Positions 55,294-63,252 of a stretch of 64,000 nt of DNA are shown here, in pieces. Both the position numbers and the translations under genes were made by a program. The DNA comes from Bacteroidota bacterium (GTDB taxonomy: Bacteria > Bacteroidota > Bacteroidia > Bacteroidales > FEN-979), in contig JAPLDI010000029.1 of assembly GCA_026391795.1 (NCBI GenBank), positions 1 to 64,000 of the forward strand, given 5' to 3'. Position 1 is the stretch's first letter; each line of letters opens with the position of its first letter. Under the pieces are notes generated by a model that worked only from the letters and a program-made list of their open reading frames with translations, was not told the origin of the DNA and searched no databases.

Positions 55294-57702
55294 TTATTTT
55301 CGGATCCTCATCTTAAAGAAGGAACGGTACACAAAATAAAGGGCGACGCCAAAGAAAACGATGCCGATGTAAGGGGCGATGGCATAGAAATTTGGTGAAA
55401 TCGCAATTTCCATGGCCAGCAGTCCGAACAAAGTCGTGAATTTGATAATGGGGTTCATGGCAACCGAGGAAGTGTCTTTAAACGGATCACCAACAGTGTC
55501 TCCGATCACCGTTGCATCATGAAGCGGCGTTCCCTTTTCTTTCATGTCAACTTCCACCACTTTCTTGGCATTGTCCCATGCGCCGCCGGCATTGGCCATG
55601 AAGATGGCCTGGAACAATCCGAAAAATGCAATGGAGATCAGGTAGGCTACAAAAAAGGAAGCAGCAGCATACATTTTGTTGGGATCTGCTTCCCCCGTAT
55701 CACGGTACCCTGACAAGAATGCAATCGCAAGTGCAAAAGAAAAGATGGCGATAAAGATGTTGAACATCCCGGTCTGGGCATATTGCGTGCAGATCTTCAC
55801 CACTTCCTTGGAAGTTTCAATGGAGGCCTTCTTTTCTGAATTTTCATCCAGATGGATGTTCTTCTTGATGTATTCCACGGCACGGTAAGCGCCGGTGGTA
55901 ACGGCCTGGATCGAAGCGCCGGTAAACCAGTAAATCACAGCACCTCCCATCAGGAAGCCGAGGATGGTGTATGGATTCAGGATGTTCAGGATCATCTCCG
56001 GAACGATTCCCAGTTTTTCCTTGATCACAAGGATGAGGGAGAAGATCATCGTCGTGGCACCCACAACAGCAGTTCCGATAAGGACAGGTTTCGCCGTTGC
56101 CTTAAACGTGTTGCCGGCACCGTCGTTGGCTTCGAGATAATGTTTTGCCTTTTCAAAATCGGGTTTAAAACCGAAATCCCGCTGGATGTCAATGGTTGCC
56201 TGTGCCTTGTCTTCTTCAATCAGGGAAAGTTCGTAAACTGATTGTGCGTTGTCGGTGACCGGCCCGTAACTGTCAACGGCAATGGTTACCGGACCCATGC
56301 CGAGGAATCCGAATGCAACCAGGCCAAATGCAAAGATCGATGGATAGATCATGAAATAAACCAGGCCATGTGTACTGGCCATATAAGCGACAAACATCAG
56401 CACCAGGAAAACCATTCCCTGCCAGAATGCGCTGAAGTTACCTGCAACGAGACCCGACAGGATGTTCAGCGAGGCCCCGCCTTCTTTTGAAGCCGTTACC
56501 ACCTCATTTACATGTTTCGATTTTGGGCTGGTGAAGATCTTGGTGAATTCAGGGATCAGTGCCGCACCCAGGGTCCCACAACTGATGATGATGGAAAGGG
56601 TAAGCCAGAGGTGGTTGGCCATATCACTGATCATGACATAACTTGCAACAAAGGTTACAATGATCGACAGGATCGAGGTGATCCATACCAGGTTGGTAAG
56701 CGGACGTTCAAAGTCAATGTCATCCTGCTTGCTGTAAAGTGCGTTGCTGAGAAGCTTGTTAATATAAAAGGAAGTGATCGACGTGATTACCATCAGGATA
56801 CGCATCACGAAGATCCAGGTAAGCAGCTGCATCTGATCAACCTCTTTGAAAACTGCCAGGACGATGAAAGAGATCAGGGCAACACCGGTCACGCCATATG
56901 TTTCAAATCCGTCGGCGGTCGGGCCAACACTGTCACCTGCATTATCGCCGGTACAGTCGGCAATGACGCCGGGATTTCTCGGGTCATCTTCCTTGATCTT
57001 GAATACCACCTTCATCAGGTCCGATCCGATATCTGCAATCTTGGTGAAGATCCCACCGGCAATACGCAATGCGGATGCACCGAGGGATTCACCGATGGCA
57101 AAACCGATAAAACTGGCACCGGCCAGGTTCCGGGGTACGAAAAGCAGGATGATCAGCATCATGATCAGCTCCACGCAGATCAGCATGACGCCGATACTCA
57201 TCCCTGAATCGAGGGGGATGTTTAATAATTTGATGGGTTTCCTTTCCAGGGATGCAAAAGCCATACGGCTGTTGGCCAGCGTGTTCATCCGGATGCCAAA
57301 CCATGCCACACCATAAGAACCCAGGATGCCGACTACGGTCCAGCTGAGGATCAGAAGGACACCGCCAAAGGAGGTTCCCTGAAGTCCGCCGAAATAAAAG
57401 GCGATACAGAGCCCGATGAACAGAAACAGGATAACCAGGAATTTTCCCTGCTGGATCAGGTAGGTCTTGCAGGTTTCGAAAATTACCTTGGCAACATCAA
57501 GCATCGATGAATGTGCCCCCAGTTTTTTGACCTTGAGATATTGATAATAACCGAAGAGCATTCCCAGGAAACAGATCAGGAAACCAAATAACAGGATGTT
57601 ATTCTGGCTCGCCGACAGGTTCGGGATCTTCAGATCTGCCTCACTGGCAAATATAAAAGCCGGCATCAGGAGTGTAACCAGCAGAAAGATGATTTTCTTC
57701 AT
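55294..57702 (-). CDS. hppA: Membrane-bound ion-translocating pyrophosphatase, divergent type
   Basis: Couples pyrophosphate hydrolysis to ion transport. It has 802 aa with about 16 membrane segments. The hydrolytic site is recognisable but diverged: ADIGSDLMKVVFKIKEDDPR and CTGDNAGDSVGPTADGFE. The second conserved block has GAGNTFKATAKPV (about residue 530). A Lys after GNxx is the mark of potassium-independent enzymes. Together this resembles the divergent, sodium-regulated proton-pumping lineage described from Chlorobium, which is my recollection and not a verified match. I start at the ATG at 57702 (MKKIIFLLVTLLMPAFIFA). It has its own promoter and terminator. Confidence 0.93.
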   Translation of the reverse strand: MKKIIFLLVTLLMPAFIFASEADLKIPNLSASQNNILLFGFLICFLGMLFGYYQYLKVKKLGAHSSMLDVAKVIFETCKTYLIQQGKFLVILFLFIGLCIAFYFGGLQGTSFGGVLLILSWTVVGILGSYGVAWFGIRMNTLANSRMAFASLERKPIKLLNIPLDSGMSIGVMLICVELIMMLIILLFVPRNLAGASFIGFAIGESLGASALRIAGGIFTKIADIGSDLMKVVFKIKEDDPRNPGVIADCTGDNAGDSVGPTADGFETYGVTGVALISFIVLAVFKEVDQMQLLTWIFVMRILMVITSITSFYINKLLSNALYSKQDDIDFERPLTNLVWITSILSIIVTFVASYVMISDMANHLWLTLSIIISCGTLGAALIPEFTKIFTSPKSKHVNEVVTASKEGGASLNILSGLVAGNFSAFWQGMVFLVLMFVAYMASTHGLVYFMIYPSIFAFGLVAFGFLGMGPVTIAVDSYGPVTDNAQSVYELSLIEEDKAQATIDIQRDFGFKPDFEKAKHYLEANDGAGNTFKATAKPVLIGTAVVGATTMIFSLILVIKEKLGIVPEMILNILNPYTILGFLMGGAVIYWFTGASIQAVTTGAYRAVEYIKKNIHLDENSEKKASIETSKEVVKICTQYAQTGMFNIFIAIFSFALAIAFLSGYRDTGEADPNKMYAAASFFVAYLISIAFFGLFQAIFMANAGGAWDNAKKVVEVDMKEKGTPLHDATVIGDTVGDPFKDTSSVAMNPIIKFTTLFGLLAMEIAISPNFYAIAPYIGIVFFGVALYFVYRSFFKMRIRK

Positions 57703-57741
57703 ATTCAGATATTTAATTTGATTTCTATATTGGAACGGTTG

Positions 57742-57773
57742 CAAAAATATTAACTATTTTCCAATTGACCAGA
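57742..57773 (-). promoter_or_regulatory. Putative promoter for hppA (TCTG, 20 bp, TATTTTTG)
   Basis: The minus strand reads TATTTTTG at 57742-57749, a perfect -7 match, with TCTG (one mismatch to TTTG) 20 bases upstream at 57770-57773. The ATG at 57702 is 40 bases downstream. Confidence 0.55.
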
Positions 57774-57787
57774 TTTTTTTAACTTGA

Positions 57788-57819
57788 TTTGTCACTTTGA
57801 GAAAATTCATGTAGGTTTG
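57788..57819 (+). promoter_or_regulatory. Putative promoter for the bifunctional nuclease gene (TTTG, 20 bp, TAGGTTTG)
   Basis: TTTG at 57788-57791 and TAGGTTTG at 57812-57819 with a 20-bp spacer: both boxes are perfect. The start codon at 57843 is 23 bases downstream of the -7 box. It lies back to back with the hppA promoter. The cleanest promoter in the window. Confidence 0.72.
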
Positions 57820-57842
57820 TATTAGCAAACGACACAGAGGAA

Positions 57843-58427
57843 ATGGAAAAGATCCGGCTTGAAATTATTGGCATGTCATACAGCCAGTCACAGAGTGGAG
57901 CCTATGCGCTGATCCTGGGAGAGAAGGACGGAAAACGCCGGTTGCCCATCATCATCGGGGGATTTGAAGCGCAGTCGATCGCCATTGAGCTGGAAAAGAT
58001 CAAAACGCCGAGGCCGCTGACCCATGATCTTTTCAAAACCTTTGCGGAGTCGTTCGATATCGCGATCTCTGAGGTTATCATCAATAAATTCAACGAGGGT
58101 GTTTTCTATTCAGTTCTGATCTGTTCCGATGGAAAGAAAGATCTGGAGCTCGATTCCCGTACTTCCGATGCCATCGCCCTTGCCCTTCGCTTCGGCTGCC
58201 CGGTCTATACCTATGAAAGCATTATGGTTGCCGCGGGTATCCTGATGGAAGAAGAATCGGAAACAACCCGGCCCGGTGATGTTGCCGAAGATGAATCAGT
58301 GCCAGAAGAAACTTCCTTCTCCGAACAAACCCTTGAGGAACTGAACCAGATGCTCCAGTCGGCGGTTGAGAACGAAGAATATGAAAAAGCAGTTCGCATC
58401 CGCGATGAAATCAAAAAACGGAAATAA
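57843..58427 (+). CDS. Bifunctional nuclease (DUF151) family protein with UVR motif
   Basis: A 194-aa protein. The BFN/DUF151 domain occupies residues 1-130 (EIIGMSYSQSQSGAYALILG, RRLPIIIGGFEAQSIAIELE, LDSRTSDAIALALRFGCPVY). An acidic linker follows, and then a UvrB/UvrC-type motif (LQSAVENEEYEKAVRIRDEI) near the end. The domain has been linked to DNase/RNase activity in plants; the bacterial role is unsettled. The UVR motif suggests protein-protein contact. It precedes the NupG-type permease by 39 bases on the same strand. Confidence 0.9.
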   Translation: MEKIRLEIIGMSYSQSQSGAYALILGEKDGKRRLPIIIGGFEAQSIAIELEKIKTPRPLTHDLFKTFAESFDIAISEVIINKFNEGVFYSVLICSDGKKDLELDSRTSDAIALALRFGCPVYTYESIMVAAGILMEEESETTRPGDVAEDESVPEETSFSEQTLEELNQMLQSAVENEEYEKAVRIRDEIKKRK

Positions 58428-58466
58428 TACTCACGACTTTCCTAAACCCTCTCCAAAACGATCCTG

Positions 58467-59729
58467 ATGGGAATAAAACAACGTTTGATCATCCTTAATT
58501 TTTTGCAATTTTTTGTCTGGGGATCCTGGCTGATTTCATTAGGCGGTTACATGATCGTGACCCTTAAATTTACGGGCGGTCAGGTGGGGAGCATCTATGC
58601 AACGATGGGATTGGCATCCCTGTTCATGCCGACCTTATTGGGAATTGTCGCCGACCGGTGGGTCAATGCTGAACGGCTGCTGGGTTTGTGTCACATGGTG
58701 GGGGCCGTAATGCTGTTCTGGGCTTCAACAGTGACAGATCCCTCCTTGTTCTATTGGATCATGTTGCTGAATTCAATGGCTTATATGCCAACCATAGCAC
58801 TGAACAATACTGTTTCGTACATCGTTCTTGAACAAAAAGGATTTAAAGTTGTGAAGGATTTCCCGCCCATCCGCGTGTGGGGAACCATCGGATTTATTCT
58901 CGCCATGTGGATGATCGACCTGGTCGGATGGAAAGTCAGTCATGCACAGCTGATCTTCAGTTCCTGCGCATCCCTGGTGCTCGGAATCTATGCCATGACA
59001 ATGCCCGCCTGCCGTCCATCCAAAATAAAGAAAAAAGCCTCAACCCTCAACTCTCTTGGACTTGATGCACTGGTTCTCTTTAAAAAGAGAAGGATGGTCG
59101 TTTTCTTCATTTTCGCATTGCTGTTGGGTGCGGCACTTCAGATCACCAATTCATTTGGCCAGCCCTTTCTGCTCGACTTTGCAAGCCGTTTTCCGGATAC
59201 ATTTACCGTCAGACATCCCGGGATTCTGATGTCGGTATCCCAGATATCAGAGACACTCTTCATTCTTACCATCCCCTTCTTTCTGTACAAGTTCGGGATC
59301 AAGAAGGTAATGCTCATGAGTATCTTTGCCTGGGTCTTTCGTTTCGGACTTTTTGCCATCGGCAATCCCGGAAATGGATTTGTCCTGTTGGTTTTATCCA
59401 TGATCATCTATGGTATGGCTTTCGACTTTTTTAATATCTCCGGTTCCCTGTTTGTCGAAAAAGAGGCCGATATCAACATCAGGGCAAGCGCCCAGGGGCT
59501 ATTCATGCTGATGACCAATGGCTTTGGCGCTTTTCTTGGCGGAACAGCCAGCGGATGGGTTGTCGATCATTTTACACGTAACGGGGTAAAAGACTGGCCG
59601 AGCATCTGGTTCACATTCGCCGGATACGCACTGGTATTGGGTATCTTATTCCCGATATTCTTCAAGTACAAGCACAACCCGAAAGAGGTTGAGATCGTTC
59701 GGGAAGAACAGATGACAGAGAACAGGTGA
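58467..59729 (+). CDS. Nucleoside:proton symporter, NupG/MFS type
   Basis: A 420-aa, 12-helix transporter of the nucleoside-proton symporter family. Recognisable are the start LIILNFLQFFVWGSWLISLG, MPTLLGIVADRW after helix 2, and the PPIRVWGTIGFILAMWMIDL block. It imports nucleosides. It sits between the bifunctional nuclease and thyA, so salvage of DNA breakdown products is a reasonable context. The last residues (QMTENR) and the stop codon are encoded inside a GACAGAGA-type repeat. Confidence 0.9.
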   Translation: MGIKQRLIILNFLQFFVWGSWLISLGGYMIVTLKFTGGQVGSIYATMGLASLFMPTLLGIVADRWVNAERLLGLCHMVGAVMLFWASTVTDPSLFYWIMLLNSMAYMPTIALNNTVSYIVLEQKGFKVVKDFPPIRVWGTIGFILAMWMIDLVGWKVSHAQLIFSSCASLVLGIYAMTMPACRPSKIKKKASTLNSLGLDALVLFKKRRMVVFFIFALLLGAALQITNSFGQPFLLDFASRFPDTFTVRHPGILMSVSQISETLFILTIPFFLYKFGIKKVMLMSIFAWVFRFGLFAIGNPGNGFVLLVLSMIIYGMAFDFFNISGSLFVEKEADINIRASAQGLFMLMTNGFGAFLGGTASGWVVDHFTRNGVKDWPSIWFTFAGYALVLGILFPIFFKYKHNPKEVEIVREEQMTENR

Positions 59730-59790
59730 CAGAGATCAGAGATCAGTTAAGAATTATCCTGAAACCTGACACCTGATGCCCAATGCCCAA
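59710..59790. repeat. GACAGAGA / CCTGA / AATGCCC word arrays after the permease gene
   Basis: TGACAGAG occurs twice with ATCAGAG twice (59712-59745), starting inside the last codons of the permease gene. It is followed by CCTGAAACCTGACACCTGA and then repeated AATGCCC words. ATGCC words also occur at 37150-37170 before thrH. Confidence 0.75.
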
Positions 59791-59808
59791 GGGCTAATGC
59801 CTGATTAA

Positions 59809-60603
59809 ATGAGACAATACCTTGACCTGATCGACCACGTCCTGAAAACGGGATATCAGAAAGCCGACCGCACCGGAACGGGAACGCTCAGTGTTTTCGG
59901 CTACCAGATGCGGTTCGATCTCCAGGAGGGATTTCCGTTACTTACCACAAAGAAGCTTCACCTCCGTTCGATCCTTCATGAGCTCCTCTGGTTCCTTCAG
60001 GGGAGCACCAACGTGAAGTACCTGCGTGAGAACGGTGTGACCATCTGGGACGAATGGGCCAAACCCGACGGGGAACTGGGCCCGGTGTACGGATCCCAAT
60101 GGCGCTCCTGGCCAAAGTCCGACGGAACTCATGTTGACCAGATCACCGGGGTTGTGGGATCCATTAAAAAAAATCCGGATTCAAGAAGGCACATCGTGAG
60201 TGCATGGAATGTCGGAGAGATTGAAAAGATGGCCTTGCCGCCCTGTCATCTTCTTTTCCAGTTTTATGTTGCAGGAGACCGGCTCTCATGCCAGATGTAC
60301 CAGAGGAGCTGCGATATCTTTCTTGGCGTTCCGTTCAACATCGCCTCTTATGCTTTGCTGACAATGATGATGGCTCAGGTTACCGGCCTGAAACCGGGTG
60401 AGTTCATTCATACCCTGGGAGATGCCCATATCTACCTGAACCACGTTGAACAATCGAAGCTTCAGCTGACCCGTACTCCTTACCCACTTCCCAGGATGAT
60501 CATCAACCCGGAAATTAATGATATTTTAGGGTTCTCATTTTCAGATTTCAGCTTGCAGGATTATCAGTCCCATCCGCACATAAAAGGACAGATCTCTGTG
60601 TAA
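59809..60603 (+). CDS. thyA: Thymidylate synthase
   Basis: Methylates dUMP to dTMP using methylene-tetrahydrofolate and releases dihydrofolate. It has 264 aa, the same as the E. coli enzyme. The catalytic cysteine is Cys146 in [14 protein letters not shown]. Folate and dUMP motifs include [36 protein letters not shown] and HIYLNHVEQ. It lies 12 bases before folA, which recycles the dihydrofolate it makes. Confidence 0.98.
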   Translation: MRQYLDLIDHVLKTGYQKADRTGTGTLSVFGYQMRFDLQEGFPLLTTKKLHLRSILHELLWFLQGSTNVKYLRENGVTIWDEWAKPDGELGPVYGSQWRSWPKSDGTHVDQITGVVGSIKKNPDSRRHIVSAWNVGEIEKMALPPCHLLFQFYVAGDRLSCQMYQRSCDIFLGVPFNIASYALLTMMMAQVTGLKPGEFIHTLGDAHIYLNHVEQSKLQLTRTPYPLPRMIINPEINDILGFSFSDFSLQDYQSHPHIKGQISV

Positions 60604-60615
60604 ACAACCAATACC

Positions 60616-61107
60616 ATGATCTCGATCATCGTCGCAATTGCAGAAAATTATGCCATCGGGAAGAACAATGACCTGTTGTGGCACATCCCTGAGGATCTGA
60701 AAATGTTTAAGAGGATCACTTCCGGGCATACAGTCGTCATGGGGAAAAAGACCTATCTGTCCTTGCCTTTCAGACCCCTGAAAAACCGTGAAAATATTGT
60801 CATTACCGATTCCCCTGCGGATGTTTTTGAAGGATGTACCCTGGTTTATTCCATCGCAGAAGCCATGGAAAAATGCAACGCGGAGGAAGAGAATTTTATC
60901 ATCGGGGGTGCTTCTGTTTATGCCCAGTTTCTGCCTTTTACCGACCGTCTCTACCTTACCTGGGTAAATAAAAAATTTGAAGGAGATGTCTTTTTCCCGG
61001 AAATTGATTTTGAAGAATGGGAGATCATTTCCCGGGAGGATTTTCCTTTGGATGAACAGTTGGGATTTTCCTATTCATACATTGTGTATGACCGCAAGAA
61101 AAAATAG
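60616..61107 (+). CDS. folA: Dihydrofolate reductase
   Basis: NADPH-dependent reduction of dihydrofolate to tetrahydrofolate. It has 163 aa. The active-site acid is Asp27 in LLWHIPEDLKMFKRIT, with AIGKNNDLLW before it, the nucleotide site VVMGKKTYLSLPFRPL, and FIIGGASVYAQFLP. It is co-transcribed with thyA. The lipoprotein gene that follows starts 31 bases after its stop. Confidence 0.97.
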   Translation: MISIIVAIAENYAIGKNNDLLWHIPEDLKMFKRITSGHTVVMGKKTYLSLPFRPLKNRENIVITDSPADVFEGCTLVYSIAEAMEKCNAEEENFIIGGASVYAQFLPFTDRLYLTWVNKKFEGDVFFPEIDFEEWEIISREDFPLDEQLGFSYSYIVYDRKKK

Positions 61108-61138
61108 CCGGGACAAATCTGAGGTCCATAGCTCGGGG

Positions 61139-61966
61139 ATGAGAAAATTTTCAATTCTGGCAGCCGGAATAATTCTCCTGCTATCCTATGGCTCCTGCAA
61201 GAAGAATAAATCCATCGATCTGAACCCGGATGTAAATGCTGCCAACGATGTGATCCTCTCCGTCAGTTCCTATACAACGATATTCAACCTGATGATCAAA
61301 GCACGCCTCGATCATGACCTTCTGACTACAGGCATGGCCATGATCGACAAAGCTGTTGCCACCTTCGATCCTGAAAAAATGGAGTACGGGTTTACGTTCT
61401 TAGGAGATATCTCCCCCGACAGTGTGAGGCGTTCAGGGAATATCCGGATAGCCTTGTCGGGTGACATCCTTCTGAAAGGTTCATCTGCCCTGCTGACGTT
61501 AAAAGATTACTACGAGGATGAGGGGCTGGTTGGCGGAACAGACAGCATTTTCAACGAAGGGGTAAATGGCACTGGCCATCTGGTGTTTTCAAACCACGTT
61601 TCCGGGGGGGTGATCAACAAGGCTGTTGAAGGAGGAACGATTCATGTAAGCATGGTCCTGTCCTTTTCGGCACCCTCTTCTTCCCTGGTTTCAGGGCAGG
61701 ATATCCTTTTTCTGGAACAGGGCACTCTTTCCGGGCTTTCTTCAAAAGGGCACTCCTTTTCAGCCTCCTTCCGAGATGCTCTGCAGGATGCTTTGAGCTG
61801 TCCATGGCTAAAAAACGGGATCATTGATCTGCAGGTCTCCGATACGGATTTACCCGATGGCATGATTGATTTTATGACAGCAGATGGCTGTTCGGATGTG
61901 ATCTGGTATTATTTCGGGAATTCGGAGTTTAAAGTCAGGAAGAACAAGTTCTTTCTGAAGAACTAG
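61139..61966 (+). CDS. Lipoprotein of unknown function
   Basis: A 275-aa predicted lipoprotein: MRKFSILAAGIILLLSYGSC gives a signal with Cys20 as lipidation site, followed by KKNKS. The mature chain has about 250 residues with no motif I recognise; segments such as MEYGFTFLGDISPDSVRRSG look beta-rich. The open frame extends upstream into folA, but the ATG at 61139 is the only start giving a signal peptide. Third gene after thyA and folA, and it converges on the next gene with 5 bases between stops. Confidence 0.78.
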   Translation: MRKFSILAAGIILLLSYGSCKKNKSIDLNPDVNAANDVILSVSSYTTIFNLMIKARLDHDLLTTGMAMIDKAVATFDPEKMEYGFTFLGDISPDSVRRSGNIRIALSGDILLKGSSALLTLKDYYEDEGLVGGTDSIFNEGVNGTGHLVFSNHVSGGVINKAVEGGTIHVSMVLSFSAPSSSLVSGQDILFLEQGTLSGLSSKGHSFSASFRDALQDALSCPWLKNGIIDLQVSDTDLPDGMIDFMTADGCSDVIWYYFGNSEFKVRKNKFFLKN

Positions 61967-61971
61967 GAAGC

Positions 61972-63252
61972 TCAGGTTTTTCTTTTTTCCTTTTTTGCCG
62001 CAGGGAATAACACGTTGTTCAGGATCAGCCTGTATCCCGGTGAGTTGGGATGAAGGCTCAGGTCGGTGACAGGATCCCCGACAAAGTGCTGGTAATCCTC
62101 CGGATCATGGCCCCCGAGGAAGGTGAATGTGCCTTTCCCGTAATCTCCGTGAAGATACCTGACTTCACCGTATCCCTTGTTTTCCCCCATTACCGTAACC
62201 GATGATTTGACAGTCTTTGTATTGAAGGCAGTGGTTTGTCCCATAAACCCCTTGATCACCGTTTCATGGTCCTGGCAAAGCATCGAAGGAACCGGATCCC
62301 ATTTGGCGGAAAACTCGAAAAGGGTAAAAAAGTCATTGGATTCATTCAGTCCTTTGGGGCGTGTATTGGTAACATCGATATTCGATTTTTCATAAACGTA
62401 AGGGTTCATGGTAAGTTTGAAGTTCTCAAATGCAAAGCATTTGCTGAAATCGAGTTTTGCCTGGGCATTCGCGTCGGGCGGGTCGCCATCGTACATCACA
62501 TCGCAGATGTCATCTCCTTCGGCGGCAAGCGCAATATCATAACTGTCGGGAGCCGAACACATGGCGAACATATATCCTCCTCCGGCAACGAAATCGCGGA
62601 TCTTCTGGGCAACGGCAAGTTTCAGCTGCGAGACCTTTGTAAATCCCAGCTTTTGGGCGATTTCCTCGTTGGTCCTCACATCTTCCTGGTACCAGGGATA
62701 GTTGCGGTAGGCTCCCCAGAATTTTCCATATTGTCCGGTAAAATCCTCATGATGCAGGTGAAGCCAGTTGTAAAGCGGCAAAACCCCAGCCATGATTTCC
62801 TCGTCATACAGGACGTCATACGGGATTTCGGCATACGTGAGTACAAGGGTAACGGCATCATCCCAGGGCAGTTTGTTCTTTGGAGAATAGACGGCGATCT
62901 TCGGAGCTTTGTGCAGCTTCATGTTTTCCATGTTGACCTGTGGATCGGCAATCTCCTGAAGGATGGCCGCAGCCTGGACATCTGCCAGAACTTCAAAGGT
63001 AACACCCCTTACCACACATTCATTTTCAATGGATTTTGAATACTGGGCAAGGAAACTTCCGCCGCGGTAGTTCAGCAGCCAGTCTACTTCCACATCATGT
63101 TTCAGGATCCAGTAGGCGATTCCATAAGATTTCAGGTGATTCTTCTGGGTTTCATCCATCGGGATCAGAACATAGGCTGCCTGCAGTCCCTGAACAAGGA
63201 ACAGCAAGATAACCAAGAGTGTTAACCGGAAACGTTTAAAAGGCCGTCTCAT
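61972..63252 (-). CDS. Exported conserved protein (often labelled asparagine synthetase B)
   Basis: A 426-aa exported protein from the ATG at 63252: a basic start and hydrophobic signal (LTLLVILLFLVQGLQA). The chain has LVLTYAEIPYDVLYDEEIMA and FVAGGGYMFAMCSAPDSYDI, which resemble a class I glutamine-amidotransferase-like or large Rossmann-type fold. HGDYGKGTFTFLGGHDPEDY lies near the end. I recall close relatives in Bacteroidota carrying the name asparagine synthetase B, but no glutamine-binding N-terminal Cys or ATP site is present and the protein is exported, so that name looks wrong. It overlaps the end of dnaB by 17 bases. Confidence 0.8.
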   Translation of the reverse strand: MRRPFKRFRLTLLVILLFLVQGLQAAYVLIPMDETQKNHLKSYGIAYWILKHDVEVDWLLNYRGGSFLAQYSKSIENECVVRGVTFEVLADVQAAAILQEIADPQVNMENMKLHKAPKIAVYSPKNKLPWDDAVTLVLTYAEIPYDVLYDEEIMAGVLPLYNWLHLHHEDFTGQYGKFWGAYRNYPWYQEDVRTNEEIAQKLGFTKVSQLKLAVAQKIRDFVAGGGYMFAMCSAPDSYDIALAAEGDDICDVMYDGDPPDANAQAKLDFSKCFAFENFKLTMNPYVYEKSNIDVTNTRPKGLNESNDFFTLFEFSAKWDPVPSMLCQDHETVIKGFMGQTTAFNTKTVKSSVTVMGENKGYGEVRYLHGDYGKGTFTFLGGHDPEDYQHFVGDPVTDLSLHPNSPGYRLILNNVLFPAAKKEKRKT

